Of a stretch of 64,000 bases of DNA, positions 32,281 through 41,389 are shown piece by piece; position 1 is the first letter of the stretch, and every line of letters starts with the position of its first letter. A program made the position numbers and the translations under genes. The stretch is from JAWVYT01 sp046483065. Its GTDB lineage: Bacteria; Gemmatimonadota; Gemmatimonadetes; Longimicrobiales; RSA9. The DNA is taken from NCBI GenBank assembly GCA_046483065.1, contig JAWODW010000017.1, positions 54,704-118,703 on the forward strand, written 5' to 3'. The notes under the pieces were generated by a model, which did not search any database, was not told the DNA's origin, and saw nothing but the letters and a program-made list of their open reading frames with translations.

Positions 32281-33522
32281 GTGACGCGCGACCCCGACCG
32301 CCAGCCCGACTACGAACAGCGACCCGACCCCGAGTCCGAATCCGACCCCGAATCCTGGGGCCCCTCCACCCGCTCCGTCTGGTCCGGCGAGCCGGTATCC
32401 AGCCCCGAAGGCGCCACCGTGCCGCCCGTCTTCTACGGCGTGACCTACGCCTACGCCGACGTGGACGAGTGGGCGGCCGTGGGCGTAGGCGCGAAGCCGG
32501 GGCACATCTACAGCCGGAACACGAACCCTACCGTCGAGCTCTTCGAGCGGAAGGTGGCCGCGCTGGAGGGCGCCGGGCGGGCCACGGCGTTCGCCACGGG
32601 GATGGCGGCCATCAGCAACACGCTGTTCGCGCTCCTGGAGCCGGGCGCCCGGGTGGTGAGCGTGAAGGACACGTACGGCGGGACGAACCGTCTCTTCACC
32701 GATTTCCTGCCGGCGTGGGACGTGGACGTGGTGCTCCGGGAGACGGGCGACCCTGACGCGTTCGAGGCGGCCATCGACGAGGGCGCGGACCTGGTCTACC
32801 TGGAGACGCCCACGAATCCCACGCTGAAGGTGCTGGATATCCGGCGGTTGGCCCGGGCCGCGAAGGACGCCGGCGCCGTGGTGGTGGTGGATAACACGTT
32901 CGCCACGCCCATCAACCAGCGGCCGCTGGAGCTGGGCGCCGACCTGGTGCTCCACAGCGCTACCAAGTTCCTGGGCGGTCACTCCGACGCCATGGGTGGT
33001 GTGGTGGCGGGCGAGGAGGCGCTGGTGGAGCGGCTGTTCCGGTTCCGGGAGATCAACGGCGCGTCGCTGGACGCCCACTCGGCGTTCCTCCTGGCCCGCG
33101 GGCTCCGCACCCTGGAGCTGCGGGTGGCACGACAGAACGCCAACGCCATGCAGGTGGCCGAGCTCCTGTCGGGGCACGAGGCCGTGGACGACGTCTTCTA
33201 CCCCGGTCTCCCGGCCCACCCCCACCACGACGTGGCCCGCGGACAGATGAGCGGCTTCGGCGGTGTGCTGGCCTTCTCGCTGAAGGGCGACCTGGACACG
33301 GTCAAGCGACTGCTCTCGGGGCTGCGGCTGGCCCACCGTGCCGCCAGCCTCGGGTCGGTGGCCACACTCGTGGGGCCGCCGGCCACCACGAGCCACGTGG
33401 AGCTCACCCCCACGCAGCGGGCCGCCGCCGGGATCCCCGAGTCGCTGGTCCGCTACTCCGTGGGGATCGAGAACGGCGACGACCTGGTGGCCGACCTCCG
33501 GCGCGCGCTGGGGGCGCTGTGA
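32281..33522 (+). CDS. Cys/Met-metabolism PLP enzyme (cystathionine gamma-synthase / gamma-lyase type)
   Basis: A GTG start at 32281 with GAGGA upstream gives 413 residues. Fold-type I PLP features are clear: YSRNTNPTVELFERKVAALEG, the TFATGMAAISNT loop, VVVDNTFATPINQRPLELGADLVLHSATK with the Schiff-base Lys229 (SATKFLGGHSD), and a terminal VRYSVGIENGDDLVADL. Members make or cleave cystathionine or release H2S/methanethiol; motifs alone do not separate gamma-synthase from gamma-lyase. A ~30-residue acidic N-terminal lead (RPDPESESDPES) is extra. The GTGA overlap couples it to the M20 gene. Confidence 0.88.
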   Translation: MTRDPDRQPDYEQRPDPESESDPESWGPSTRSVWSGEPVSSPEGATVPPVFYGVTYAYADVDEWAAVGVGAKPGHIYSRNTNPTVELFERKVAALEGAGRATAFATGMAAISNTLFALLEPGARVVSVKDTYGGTNRLFTDFLPAWDVDVVLRETGDPDAFEAAIDEGADLVYLETPTNPTLKVLDIRRLARAAKDAGAVVVVDNTFATPINQRPLELGADLVLHSATKFLGGHSDAMGGVVAGEEALVERLFRFREINGASLDAHSAFLLARGLRTLELRVARQNANAMQVAELLSGHEAVDDVFYPGLPAHPHHDVARGQMSGFGGVLAFSLKGDLDTVKRLLSGLRLAHRAASLGSVATLVGPPATTSHVELTPTQRAAAGIPESLVRYSVGIENGDDLVADLRRALGAL

Positions 33523-34913
33523 CCGGGCCCGGCCTCGGGCCCGGCCTCGGGCCCCTGACCGACGTGGAGCGCCGTGTCCTCGACGCCGTGGATGTGGACG
33601 CGCTCGTGGAGGCGCTGAAGCCGCTCATCGCCATCGACGGCTCCGGCGGGAACGAAACGCCGGCCCAGGAGCACGTGGCCGCGCTCATGGAGGAGCTGGG
33701 GCTCGACGTGGACGTCTGGGCGCTGGAGTTGGAGGCGCTCCGGGACGACCCGGCGTACTCCGAGGAGCTGGATCGGGACGAAGCGCTGGGGGTGGTGGGT
33801 CGCCTGCGTGGCGGAGCGGACGGCACGGGCGGGGGCGGCGCATCGCGCGCCGGTCGCTCCCTGGTCCTCAACGGCCACGTGGACGTGGTCCCCGCCGGGG
33901 AGCCGGACCGGTGGACGGTCCCGCCCTTTGAGGCCACCGTGCGGGATGGGAGGGTCTACGGCCGGGGCACCGCCGACATGAAGGGCGGGCTGCTGAGCGC
34001 GCTGTTCGCGCTGAAGGCCATCCGCGACGCCGGCGTGAGGCTGGCGGGCGACGTGCTCGTCCAGAGCGTGGTGGGGGAAGAGGACGGCGGCCTGGGCACG
34101 CTGGCGGCCGTGCGGCGGGGCTACACGGGCGACGGCGCCATGGTGCTGGAGCCGACGGAGCTCGTGCTGGCGCCGGCCCAGGCCGGGGCGTTCAACTTCC
34201 GGGTCACCGTGCCGGGGAAGGCCGCCCACGGCGCGCTCCGGGCCGAGGGCGTGGACCCCATCGACCGGTTCATTCCCCTCTACCGCGCGCTCCAGGCGCT
34301 GGAGCGACGCCGCAACGCCCGGCCGCGGCACCCCATGTTCGCCGACCACGCGCTGCCCTACGCCGTATGCGTCGGCACCGTTCGGGCCGGCGTGTGGGCG
34401 TCGACGGTGGCCGAGACGCTGACGTTCGAGGGGCGAATGGGCGTGGCGCCGGACGAGGACCCGGCGGCGGCCCGCCGGGAGCTGGAGGCCGCCATCGAGG
34501 AGGCGTACCGTGCGGCGGCGGGCGCCGGGACCGTCGAGGGCGCCGAGCCGCTCGAGGATGTCGACACCCCCGCAGGTGCCGACGCCTGGGCCCGGGACCA
34601 CCCGCCGGTTCTGGAGTGGTGGGGCGGCCAGTTCGCCCCCGCCGCCACGGACCCCGGGAGCCGGATCGTGACCACCGCCCGTGGCGCGTTCGCCGCCGTC
34701 ACGGGCGGCCCGCCCGACGTCCATGGGATGCCCTACGGCGCCGACATGCGGCTGCTGGCCAACGAAGGCGGGGTCCCGACGGTGCTCTTCGGCCCCGGCG
34801 ACGTGCGGCGTGCGCACGCGCCAGACGAGTACGTGGAGATCGCCGAGCTGGAGACCGCCACGAAGGTAGTGGCCCTCACCGCTATGCGCTTCTGTGGGGC
34901 TGCCGCCTCGTAA
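33519..34913 (+). CDS. M20 metallopeptidase (ArgE/DapE-type deacylase)
   Basis: The GTG at 33519 overlaps the PLP-enzyme stop (GTGA) and gives 464 residues. Zinc-site motifs are NGHVDVVPAG, YGRGTADMKGG and VVGEEDGGLGT; a dimerisation lid contains GKAAHGALRAEGVDPID; late blocks are GMPYGADMRLL and HAPDEYVEIAEL. ArgE/DapE family enzymes remove acyl groups from amino acids or succinyl groups in lysine synthesis. Coupling to a sulfur-amino-acid PLP enzyme suggests N-acyl amino acid turnover, but the substrate is not defined. The N-terminus is low complexity (GPGLGPGLGP). The stop TAA overlaps the inverted-repeat element downstream. Confidence 0.9.
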   Translation: MTGPGLGPGLGPLTDVERRVLDAVDVDALVEALKPLIAIDGSGGNETPAQEHVAALMEELGLDVDVWALELEALRDDPAYSEELDRDEALGVVGRLRGGADGTGGGGASRAGRSLVLNGHVDVVPAGEPDRWTVPPFEATVRDGRVYGRGTADMKGGLLSALFALKAIRDAGVRLAGDVLVQSVVGEEDGGLGTLAAVRRGYTGDGAMVLEPTELVLAPAQAGAFNFRVTVPGKAAHGALRAEGVDPIDRFIPLYRALQALERRRNARPRHPMFADHALPYAVCVGTVRAGVWASTVAETLTFEGRMGVAPDEDPAAARRELEAAIEEAYRAAAGAGTVEGAEPLEDVDTPAGADAWARDHPPVLEWWGGQFAPAATDPGSRIVTTARGAFAAVTGGPPDVHGMPYGADMRLLANEGGVPTVLFGPGDVRRAHAPDEYVEIAELETATKVVALTAMRFCGAAAS

Positions 34914-35200
34914 CCGCGGAGGTGCGGAGGCGCGGAGCACACGCGGAGAACGGCCTGAGATTGGAGCCGGGCAGGATCGGGCTCAGGGACGAGGCCATGA
35001 GCTCGAGGCAGGGCAGGGCTCGGCCGAGGACTCGCGGTGAAGCCGTGAGGTCATCTGCGGGTCCTCGCGACGTCGAGAGAGCCGATCCGAAGGTGGCCCG
35101 ACCGGTTCCTCGCGTCTGCCACCGCGAAACTCGATCCACCCCGGATCAAACCCCGAGAACGTCCGCGTATACTCCGCACCTCCGTGTTTCCACGGTTAAC
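34910..35200. repeat. ~290 bp gene-free element bounded by imperfect inverted repeats
   Basis: The left end (34910-34951, GTAACCGCGGAGGTGCGGAGG then CGCGGAGCACACGCGGAGAAC) is matched in inverse orientation by 35155-35200. The right end, reverse-complemented, begins GTTAACCGTGGAAACACGG and then GAGGTGCGGAGTATACGCGG. The interior has no convincing gene. The left repeat supplies the M20 stop codon, and the right repeat ends 12 bases from the convergent methyltransferase stop. This looks like a MITE-like or intergenic dispersed repeat unrelated in sequence to the RAYT ends. It may also act as a terminator. Confidence 0.6.
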
Positions 35201-35212
35201 CGGGCGCGGAGG

Positions 35213-36034
35213 CTAGACCATACCGTCCGGGATCGGCCGGCCGGTCTTCCGGGCGACCACGGCGTAGTAGTAGAGGGGCTTGCCGTCGATGGCGAGGCGG
35301 TGGCGGTAGCGCTCCATGTGGTGGAGCTCCAGGTAGTCGCTGAAGATGAGCTCCCGGATCATGCGCGAGAAGCCACTGTGCTCGGCGGGGTCCAGGAACG
35401 TGTCCTTGATGTTGAACGCGATCCAGGCGTGGTCACTGACCAGATTGAACCCCTCGGCCAGGACCGGTGCCGGGATGTCGCCGAACCCGAGGGCCGCCAC
35501 GGTGAGGAGGCAGTCGAAGTTCCATGCCTCGAGCTCCTCCCGCTCGTGGTCGCTGAGATTGCCCATGTCGCAGACGTAGTAGTGGTCGTAGAGGCCGGGC
35601 CGGTCCCGGAACGCCGCCTCCTTCGCCTCAGGTACGATGTCCACCCCCACGAGCCGCGCCACGCCGTACTTGGCCACCGCTTCGCCGCTCATTCCGTTGC
35701 CGCCGCCCAGGTCCAGGACCCGTAGCTCCGAATGCTGGGCGCCGTTCTTCTCCAGCGTGGACTGCAGGATCTCCGAGACCTTGCCCGGACTTTCGCACTT
35801 CAGCCGGTCGTAAAAGAGCTGCTCGTAGAGCCCCTGTCGCTGGTAGATCTCGCCGTACTCGTGGAAGCGGATCTTCTGCCGCGTCCCGTCTTCCACCAGG
35901 TAGAACGCTGCTTCGTCCTGGTCCGGCGTCGTCTCGCCGGAGGGGGGCGGAAACTCGATCCGGTGGCGGGGCAGGATCGGCCCGGCGTGTCCGGAGGGCT
36001 GGGTCGCGCCGTACGTCTCGTCTAGGTCGCTCAT
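35213..36034 (-). CDS. SAM-dependent class I methyltransferase
   Basis: This 273-residue protein has the glycine-rich SAM-binding loop VLDLGGGNGMSGEAVA after an N-terminal region with IRFHEYGEIYQRQGLYEQLFYDRLKCESP. It continues with LVGVDIVPEAKEAA, the strand FDCLLTVAALGFGDIP, and a C-terminal HHMERYRHRLAIDGKPLYYYAVVARKTG. The class is clear, but the acceptor (small molecule, tRNA or protein) is not. It is divergent to gatE, with a 200-bp gap that could hold promoters for both; I see no specific box there. Confidence 0.8.
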   Translation of the reverse strand: MSDLDETYGATQPSGHAGPILPRHRIEFPPPSGETTPDQDEAAFYLVEDGTRQKIRFHEYGEIYQRQGLYEQLFYDRLKCESPGKVSEILQSTLEKNGAQHSELRVLDLGGGNGMSGEAVAKYGVARLVGVDIVPEAKEAAFRDRPGLYDHYYVCDMGNLSDHEREELEAWNFDCLLTVAALGFGDIPAPVLAEGFNLVSDHAWIAFNIKDTFLDPAEHSGFSRMIRELIFSDYLELHHMERYRHRLAIDGKPLYYYAVVARKTGRPIPDGMV

Positions 36035-36235
36035 CGTTCCTTCCTTGGGTCGTTCACCTGAACTCCTTCACCCCAGGATAGGGGAATGGGGCCCGAACAG
36101 CCAAACGGAGGCAGGATCGGTGCCGCCGGGGATCCCGTGGGAGCGGGCTGTGCCGCGGGGTGTTGTGGGACCTCGTCCGGCAGGTCATCATTCGACCCCT
36201 GTGACCGAGCCGAGAGCCAGGAGCGAGCAGGATCG

Positions 36236-38440
36236 ATGACCGATACCGTTGATACCGGGGGCGCCGGGAGCGCCGGCGCCGAATCGTCGCCGGGTGAGCA
36301 CGCCGTCCAGCCGCCGCCGGAGCTGAACCCGCGCACAGAGCCCGTGCTGGACTTCCCGGACCGGGAGCTGGAGGAGATGACGCCGGAGGACTACGAGCGG
36401 CTGGGCTTCATGTCCGGTCTCGAGGTCCATCAGCAGCTCCTGACCGATTCGAAGCTCTTCTGCCGCTGCCCGGCGGGGCGGAGGGTGGACACGGTGGACG
36501 CCGAGGTGCTCCGCCACATGCGCCCCACGCTCTCCGAGCTGGGCGAGTACGACCGCACGGCGCTCATGGAGTTCAAGACCCGCAAGGAGATCGTCTATCT
36601 CCTGGAGCGCGGCACGGTCTGCACCTACGAGATGGACGACACGCCGCCGTTCCATATCGATGACGCGGCGGTCCGGATCGCCGTGGAGATGGCGGAGCTG
36701 TGCGGGTTGAGTCTGGTGAGTGAGCTCCACGTCATGCGGAAGCAGTACCTGGACGGGTCCATCCCAACGGGCTTCCAGCGGACGGCCATGGTGGGGCTCA
36801 CGGGTGCGATCCCGCTACGGGTCCCGGCGCTGGGCATCGACCGGACGCTCCGGATCCGGCAGCTCTCGCTGGAGGAGGACTCCTGCCGGGAGGTGGCCGA
36901 CGAAGGCCACCGGATCACCTTCCGGACGGATCGGCTGGGGATGCCATTGACGGAGCTGGTCACCGAGCCCGATCTCATGACGCCGTGGGAGCTCCAGGCG
37001 GGCGCTGAGCTGCTGGCCCGGGTGGCGCGATCCACCGGCAAGATCCGCCGGGGGCCGGGCGCGGCACGGCAGGACGTGAACGTGAGCGTGGCCGGCGGGC
37101 GACGGGTGGAGATCAAGGGGGTGCCGCACCACCAGGGGCTGCCGCGCCTGACCCACATCGAGGCCTTCCGCCAGCTCAACCTGCTCCGGGTCCGGGAAGA
37201 GCTCCGGAAGCGAGGGCTGGCCCACGCCGACCTGGCCGACCCGCCGAAGGGCGAGCCGTGGGAGACATCGTCGCTGGTGGTGGACGCACGCCCGGTCCTC
37301 CGGTACTCGGACTTCCGGCCCATGCGCAGCGCCATCGAGCGAGGCGACGCCGTGGTGGCCGTCCGGCTCCCGGGGTTCGCAGGGCTCCTCACCCACCGCA
37401 CGCAGCCGGGGCTCGACTTCAGTCACGAGCTGGCGGAGCGGGTCCGGGTCATCGCGTGCCCCACGGACCGGCCGTTCCTGACCCACAGCGATGCCGGGCG
37501 CGGCACGCTGAACGGCCACCACTGGAGCGAGCTGCGCGCCGCCCTCGAGGCCACCGACGGCGATGGGGTGGTGGTGGTCTGGGCCACCGAGCAGGACGCC
37601 GCCACTGCCGCCCGCGAGATCATCATCCGGGCCCGGGAAGCCCTGGACGGCGTGCCCGCCGAGACCCGGCAGGCCAACGACGACATGACCACCGACTTCG
37701 AGCGGCTGCTCCCGGGCCCCGACCGGATGTACCCGGACACCGACACGCCGCCGCTGCCCATCGCCGATGACGTGGTGGCCGGGGTCCGGGCCGGCATGCG
37801 CGAGACGCCGTGGGACCGGGCGGCTCGCTACCGGGAGCTGGGCCTCGACCCCCAGCCCGCGCACGAGCTGGCCGGCGCGCCGTGGGCGGACCTCTTCGAC
37901 GCGGTGGGCCCCGAGGCGGGCGACGTCGCTCGTCGGCTCGCCGACGCGCTCCGGGTCCGGGTGCCGTTCTATGCCCGTCGCGTTCGGCGCGGTGAGATCC
38001 CGGCGCCGGACGCCGCGGCACCCGATGCCCATCGCACGTACGCCGGGGAGACCTCCCCGTACGATGGTGTGCCGTCGGCCGACCGGGTGGCGCCGCTGGT
38101 CCGGGCGCTGGAGGCCGACGAGCTCCGGCCCCATGCCCTGGTCCCGGCGCTGGACGCGGTGGCCATGGAGCCGGACCGCGACCCGGCCGACGTGGTGGCT
38201 GCGTACCGCCCCCGGGACGACGACGACACCCGGATCCGGGAGCGGGTCCAGGACGCCGTCGCCCGGGCGTCGTCGGAAGGCCCGGCGCCCGGGGATCGAC
38301 CGGCCGCGGCCGTGGCGTGGGCCATGGGCGAGGTCATGCGGGAGCTGCGGGGACGGGTGGAGCCCCGGGCAGTGCGGGAGCGCGTTGTGGAGGCGTTGGG
38401 CGTGGAATCGGAGGCGGGTGTGGCGGAGGTGACGACATGA
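36236..38440 (+). CDS. gatE: Glu-tRNA(Gln) amidotransferase subunit E (archaeal-type GatE)
   Basis: The ATG at 36236 gives 734 residues. After a ~50-residue acidic lead comes the GatB/GatE kinase-like core: GLEVHQQLLTDSKLFCRCP, RKQYLDGSIPTGFQRT, LEEDSCREV, LVTEPDLMTPWE, RQDVNVSVAGGRRVEIKGVPHH. A GAD-type insertion follows, as in GatE and AspRS but not GatB (LPGFAGLLTH, FSHELAERVRVIAC), then RMYPDTDTPPLPI and a C-terminal helical YqeY-like tail. GatE activates Glu-tRNA(Gln) by ATP; GatD supplies ammonia from Asn or Gln. The stop overlaps gatD (ATGA). Occurrence in a bacterium is unusual. Confidence 0.9.
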   Translation: MTDTVDTGGAGSAGAESSPGEHAVQPPPELNPRTEPVLDFPDRELEEMTPEDYERLGFMSGLEVHQQLLTDSKLFCRCPAGRRVDTVDAEVLRHMRPTLSELGEYDRTALMEFKTRKEIVYLLERGTVCTYEMDDTPPFHIDDAAVRIAVEMAELCGLSLVSELHVMRKQYLDGSIPTGFQRTAMVGLTGAIPLRVPALGIDRTLRIRQLSLEEDSCREVADEGHRITFRTDRLGMPLTELVTEPDLMTPWELQAGAELLARVARSTGKIRRGPGAARQDVNVSVAGGRRVEIKGVPHHQGLPRLTHIEAFRQLNLLRVREELRKRGLAHADLADPPKGEPWETSSLVVDARPVLRYSDFRPMRSAIERGDAVVAVRLPGFAGLLTHRTQPGLDFSHELAERVRVIACPTDRPFLTHSDAGRGTLNGHHWSELRAALEATDGDGVVVVWATEQDAATAAREIIIRAREALDGVPAETRQANDDMTTDFERLLPGPDRMYPDTDTPPLPIADDVVAGVRAGMRETPWDRAARYRELGLDPQPAHELAGAPWADLFDAVGPEAGDVARRLADALRVRVPFYARRVRRGEIPAPDAAAPDAHRTYAGETSPYDGVPSADRVAPLVRALEADELRPHALVPALDAVAMEPDRDPADVVAAYRPRDDDDTRIRERVQDAVARASSEGPAPGDRPAAAVAWAMGEVMRELRGRVEPRAVRERVVEALGVESEAGVAEVTT

Positions 38441-39831
38441 GCGGCGAGCGGCAGGACAACGGCGGCTACCGGGGCCCGGGGCTGGCGGTCATGCGGGAGC
38501 ACGGGGTCACCGTCTGGTGCGAGGTACGGGCCGAGACCACGCGGGGCGAGTTCGTCGGGCTGATCCTGCCTCGCTCGGAGACCAGCGACGACAGGCACAT
38601 CGTGCTGAAGCTGGGCACCGGGTACAACATCGGTGTCCGGAGCGACACGGTGGAGCGGCTGGAGAAGCTCGGCTACCGGGAGGCGAACTATCACATCCCG
38701 GAGCAGGAGTTCCCCACGGACCCTGCGCACCCGAACGTGAAGCTGCTGGGCACCGGCGGGACCATCGCGAGCCGGCTGGACTACCGGACGGGCGCCGTGA
38801 TCCCGGCGTTCAGCCCCGGCGAGCTGTACGGCTCGGTCCCGGAGCTGGCGGACATCTGTAACCTGGAGACGGAGAAGCTCTTCGGCGTCTTCAGCGAGAA
38901 CATGGGCCCGGACCAGTACTTGGTCCTGGCCGAGGAGGTGGGGAAGGCCATCCGCGACGGTTGGGACGGGATCATGATCGGGCACGGCACCGACACCATG
39001 CACCACACCGCCGCGGCGCTGAGCTTCATGGTGCAGACCCCGCCGGTGCCGGTGGTCATGGTCGGCAGCCAGCGGAGCTCGGACCGGCCGTCGTCGGACG
39101 CCGCCCGGAACCTCATCGCCGCCGCCTGGGCCGCCGGCCACGGGGACATCGCCGAGGTCCTGGTCTGCATGTTCGGGCCCACGTCCGACCTCTACAACCT
39201 GCTGCACCGGGGCACCCGCGTGCGGAAGATGCACTCGTCGGTCCGGTCCACGTTCCGGACCCTGGGCGACATCCCCGTGGGGATGGTGGAGGAGGGCCAG
39301 GTCCGGCCGCTGAAGGAGGATTACGCGCCCCGCCGCGACGACCGGGACGTCACCGTCCAGGCCGTATTCGAGCGCCGCGTGACCCTGGCCTACTACTATC
39401 CGGGGATGCAGCCCGACGTCATCGACGGGCTCATCGACGCCGGCTACAAGGGGATCGTCATCGCCGGCACGGGGCTCGGGCACGTGAACCGGGCCATCTA
39501 CCCGGCGCTGGAACGGGCCCGCGACGCCGGCGTCCAGGTCTACATGACGCTCCAGACCCTCTGGGGCTTCGTCCAGATGCACGTCTACGAGACGGGTCGG
39601 GAGATCCTGGAGCTGGGAGTGGTGCCGCTGGCGAACATGCTCCCGGAGGTCGCCTACATCAAGCTCGGCTGGGCGCTGGGCGTCCACCCCGACGACCCGG
39701 CGGCCGCGAAGGCGCTGATGCAGGCACCCATCGCCGGCGAGATGACGGCCCGGGAGCCCCACGACGGCTACCTCATCCTCCAGGGCGGTGTACCAGAGGT
39801 GGAGGAGTACCTGGGGCAGGTCTGGCGGTAG
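38437..39831 (+). CDS. gatD: Glu-tRNA(Gln) amidotransferase subunit D (asparaginase-like GatD)
   Basis: The ATG at 38437 overlaps the gatE stop and gives 464 residues. An N-terminal ~90-residue domain (PGLAVMREHGVTVWCEVRAETTRGEFVGLIL) is absent from plain asparaginases and typical of GatD. The asparaginase domain follows with catalytic threonines: GTGGTIAS (Thr106-Thr109) and G-H-G-T185-D186-T187. SSDRPSSDAARNL and the C-terminal LQTLWGFVQMHVYETGREIL also fit. GatD frees ammonia from asparagine or glutamine, which passes to GatE for amidation of mischarged tRNA. No gatA/gatB/gatC or tRNA synthetase gene is visible in this window. Confidence 0.9.
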   Translation: MSGERQDNGGYRGPGLAVMREHGVTVWCEVRAETTRGEFVGLILPRSETSDDRHIVLKLGTGYNIGVRSDTVERLEKLGYREANYHIPEQEFPTDPAHPNVKLLGTGGTIASRLDYRTGAVIPAFSPGELYGSVPELADICNLETEKLFGVFSENMGPDQYLVLAEEVGKAIRDGWDGIMIGHGTDTMHHTAAALSFMVQTPPVPVVMVGSQRSSDRPSSDAARNLIAAAWAAGHGDIAEVLVCMFGPTSDLYNLLHRGTRVRKMHSSVRSTFRTLGDIPVGMVEEGQVRPLKEDYAPRRDDRDVTVQAVFERRVTLAYYYPGMQPDVIDGLIDAGYKGIVIAGTGLGHVNRAIYPALERARDAGVQVYMTLQTLWGFVQMHVYETGREILELGVVPLANMLPEVAYIKLGWALGVHPDDPAAAKALMQAPIAGEMTAREPHDGYLILQGGVPEVEEYLGQVWR

Positions 39832-39883
39832 GCGACGGCCCGCTGCGCGTGAATCCAGGGGAGCCGGGGGGGACGGAACAGCC

Positions 39884-40777
39884 ATGAAGCCAGAAGGGCG
39901 CAGGGGGCTCGCGATCTTCGTCGCAGGGATCGCGCTGCTTACGGGAGTCACGGCGGCGGCCGGGATCTTCCTCGGGGGCGGCGAGATCTTCGAGACGGTG
40001 GTCAGCGTGCGGGGCGAGACGTACGAGATGGCCACCACGGGCGTCTACGCGTACAACGCGAAGCGGCTCGTGGCGGAGGGCGTGGGGTGGGACATCTTCA
40101 CGCTCCTGTTCGCCGTCCCGGCGCTGCTGTTCGCGCTGCCGGGACTGCTGCGCGACCGGCTCGGCGCGAAGCTCTTCACCGTCGGCATCCTGGCGTACCT
40201 GTTCTACCAGTACCTGATGTACGCCATGACCTGGGCGTTCGGGCCGCTGTTCCTGGCGTTCATCGCGGTCTACGCGCTGAGCCTGGTAGCCATCGTGTGG
40301 ATCGTGAGTCGGATCCCCGTCCCCGAGCTGCCGGACCGCTTCTCGGATCGGTTCCCCCGCCGGGGCATGGCCATCCTCTCGTTCGTCCTCGCCGCGCTCC
40401 TGGTGGTCATGTGGCTCGGCCGGATCATCCCGGCGCTCCAGGGCGATATTCAGGGCGTGCTGGTCGGGCAGACCACACTGGTGGTCCAGGCACTGGACCT
40501 GGGACTCATCGTCCCGCTGGCCCTCTTCACCGGCGTGACCGCGTGGCGGGGCAGCCCCATGGGGTACCTCCTGGCCTCGACGGTGGTGGTGAAGGCGTTC
40601 GCCATGGCGTCGGCCATCTGCGCCATGCTGCTGGTGGCGTGGTACTACGAGGGCGCGCTGGAGGTGCCCCCGCTCATCATCTTCGGCACCGCGGCCGTCG
40701 TGGCGGCGTGGCTGGGCGTGCGGATGTTCCGGAGTCTCGAGCCCGGAGAATCGACGACGGCCGGGTCCGCCCGGTGA
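39884..40777 (+). CDS. Polytopic membrane protein of unknown function
   Basis: The ATG at 39884 gives 297 residues with about seven or eight hydrophobic helices (for example GLAIFVAGIALLTGVTAAAGIFL, IFTLLFAVPALLFALPGLL, VGILAYLFYQYLMYAMTW). A soluble loop EIFETVVSVRGETYEMATTGVYAYNAKR follows helix 1. No transporter signature is seen. It begins 52 bases after gatD and may share its transcript. The last ~12 residues are hydrophilic. Confidence 0.7.
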   Translation: MKPEGRRGLAIFVAGIALLTGVTAAAGIFLGGGEIFETVVSVRGETYEMATTGVYAYNAKRLVAEGVGWDIFTLLFAVPALLFALPGLLRDRLGAKLFTVGILAYLFYQYLMYAMTWAFGPLFLAFIAVYALSLVAIVWIVSRIPVPELPDRFSDRFPRRGMAILSFVLAALLVVMWLGRIIPALQGDIQGVLVGQTTLVVQALDLGLIVPLALFTGVTAWRGSPMGYLLASTVVVKAFAMASAICAMLLVAWYYEGALEVPPLIIFGTAAVVAAWLGVRMFRSLEPGESTTAGSAR

Positions 40778-40846
40778 TGACGAACGCCGTCGACTGCGTA
40801 CCGTTGTGAGAGCGGCACGAACCTGATCCTGGACCCGGAGGACCCC

Positions 40847-41389
40847 ATGCAGCTGGAATCACTCCCCGGCGAGATTCGGCCCATTCCCGCGCTCATGAAG
40901 TACTACGGCCTCGTCTCCCTCCTGGCGGGGCCGTTCTTCTTCGTCCCGTTGATCCCCCTCTTCGCGCGCTACCGGAGCCTCCGCTACCGGATCGACGACG
41001 AGGGGATCAGCATGCGCTGGGGGATCCTGTTCCAGCGTGAGGTCTCGCTGAACTACGCCCGGATCCAGGATATCCACCTCTCCAGCAACGTGGTGGAGCG
41101 GTGGCTGGGACTCGGGAAGATCCAGGTGCAGACGGCCAGCGGCAGTGCCAAGGCCGAGATGACCCTCGAGGGCGTGCCGGACCTCCACGCCATGCGCGAC
41201 TTCCTCTATGAGAAGATGCGGGGCGCCCGCGGCGAGCAGGAGCCGGGGCCGTCGGCGGCGAGCCACCCACCCGTCGGGCCGGGCGACGCCGCCGGCTCCG
41301 AAGCGCTCGAGGACACGTTGCGCGCCGTGGCCGCTGAGATCCGGGCGCTGCGGGTCGAGCTGGCCGGCCGGGAGGGCCACGATGCCTGA
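40847..41389 (+). CDS. Bacterial PH-domain membrane protein (YdbS-like)
   Basis: This 180-residue protein has a hydrophobic N-terminal helix (YYGLVSLLAGPFFFVPLIPLFA) and then the PH-type block RYRSLRYRIDDEGISMRWGILFQREVSLNYARIQDIHLSSNVVERWLGLGKIQVQTA (residues ~45-100). The C-terminus is a variable tail with a coiled-coil-like last helix (TLRAVAAEIRALRVELAGRE). The start codon of the next gene overlaps its last codons. The pair resembles YdbS/YdbT proteins, which sit in the membrane; their role is unclear. Confidence 0.75.
   Translation: MQLESLPGEIRPIPALMKYYGLVSLLAGPFFFVPLIPLFARYRSLRYRIDDEGISMRWGILFQREVSLNYARIQDIHLSSNVVERWLGLGKIQVQTASGSAKAEMTLEGVPDLHAMRDFLYEKMRGARGEQEPGPSAASHPPVGPGDAAGSEALEDTLRAVAAEIRALRVELAGREGHDA

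Noticed and set aside
34882..35139. An 85-codon minus-strand open frame in the inverted-repeat segment.
   Set aside because: Runs through the repeat, overlaps the M20 end, and has no protein-like pattern or ribosome site.
36236..38440. GatB of the usual GatCAB complex.
   Set aside because: The GAD-type insertion and the gatD neighbour identify GatE; no gatA or gatC is nearby.
38437..39831. Plain L-asparaginase.
   Set aside because: It has the GatD-specific N-terminal domain and is translationally coupled to gatE.
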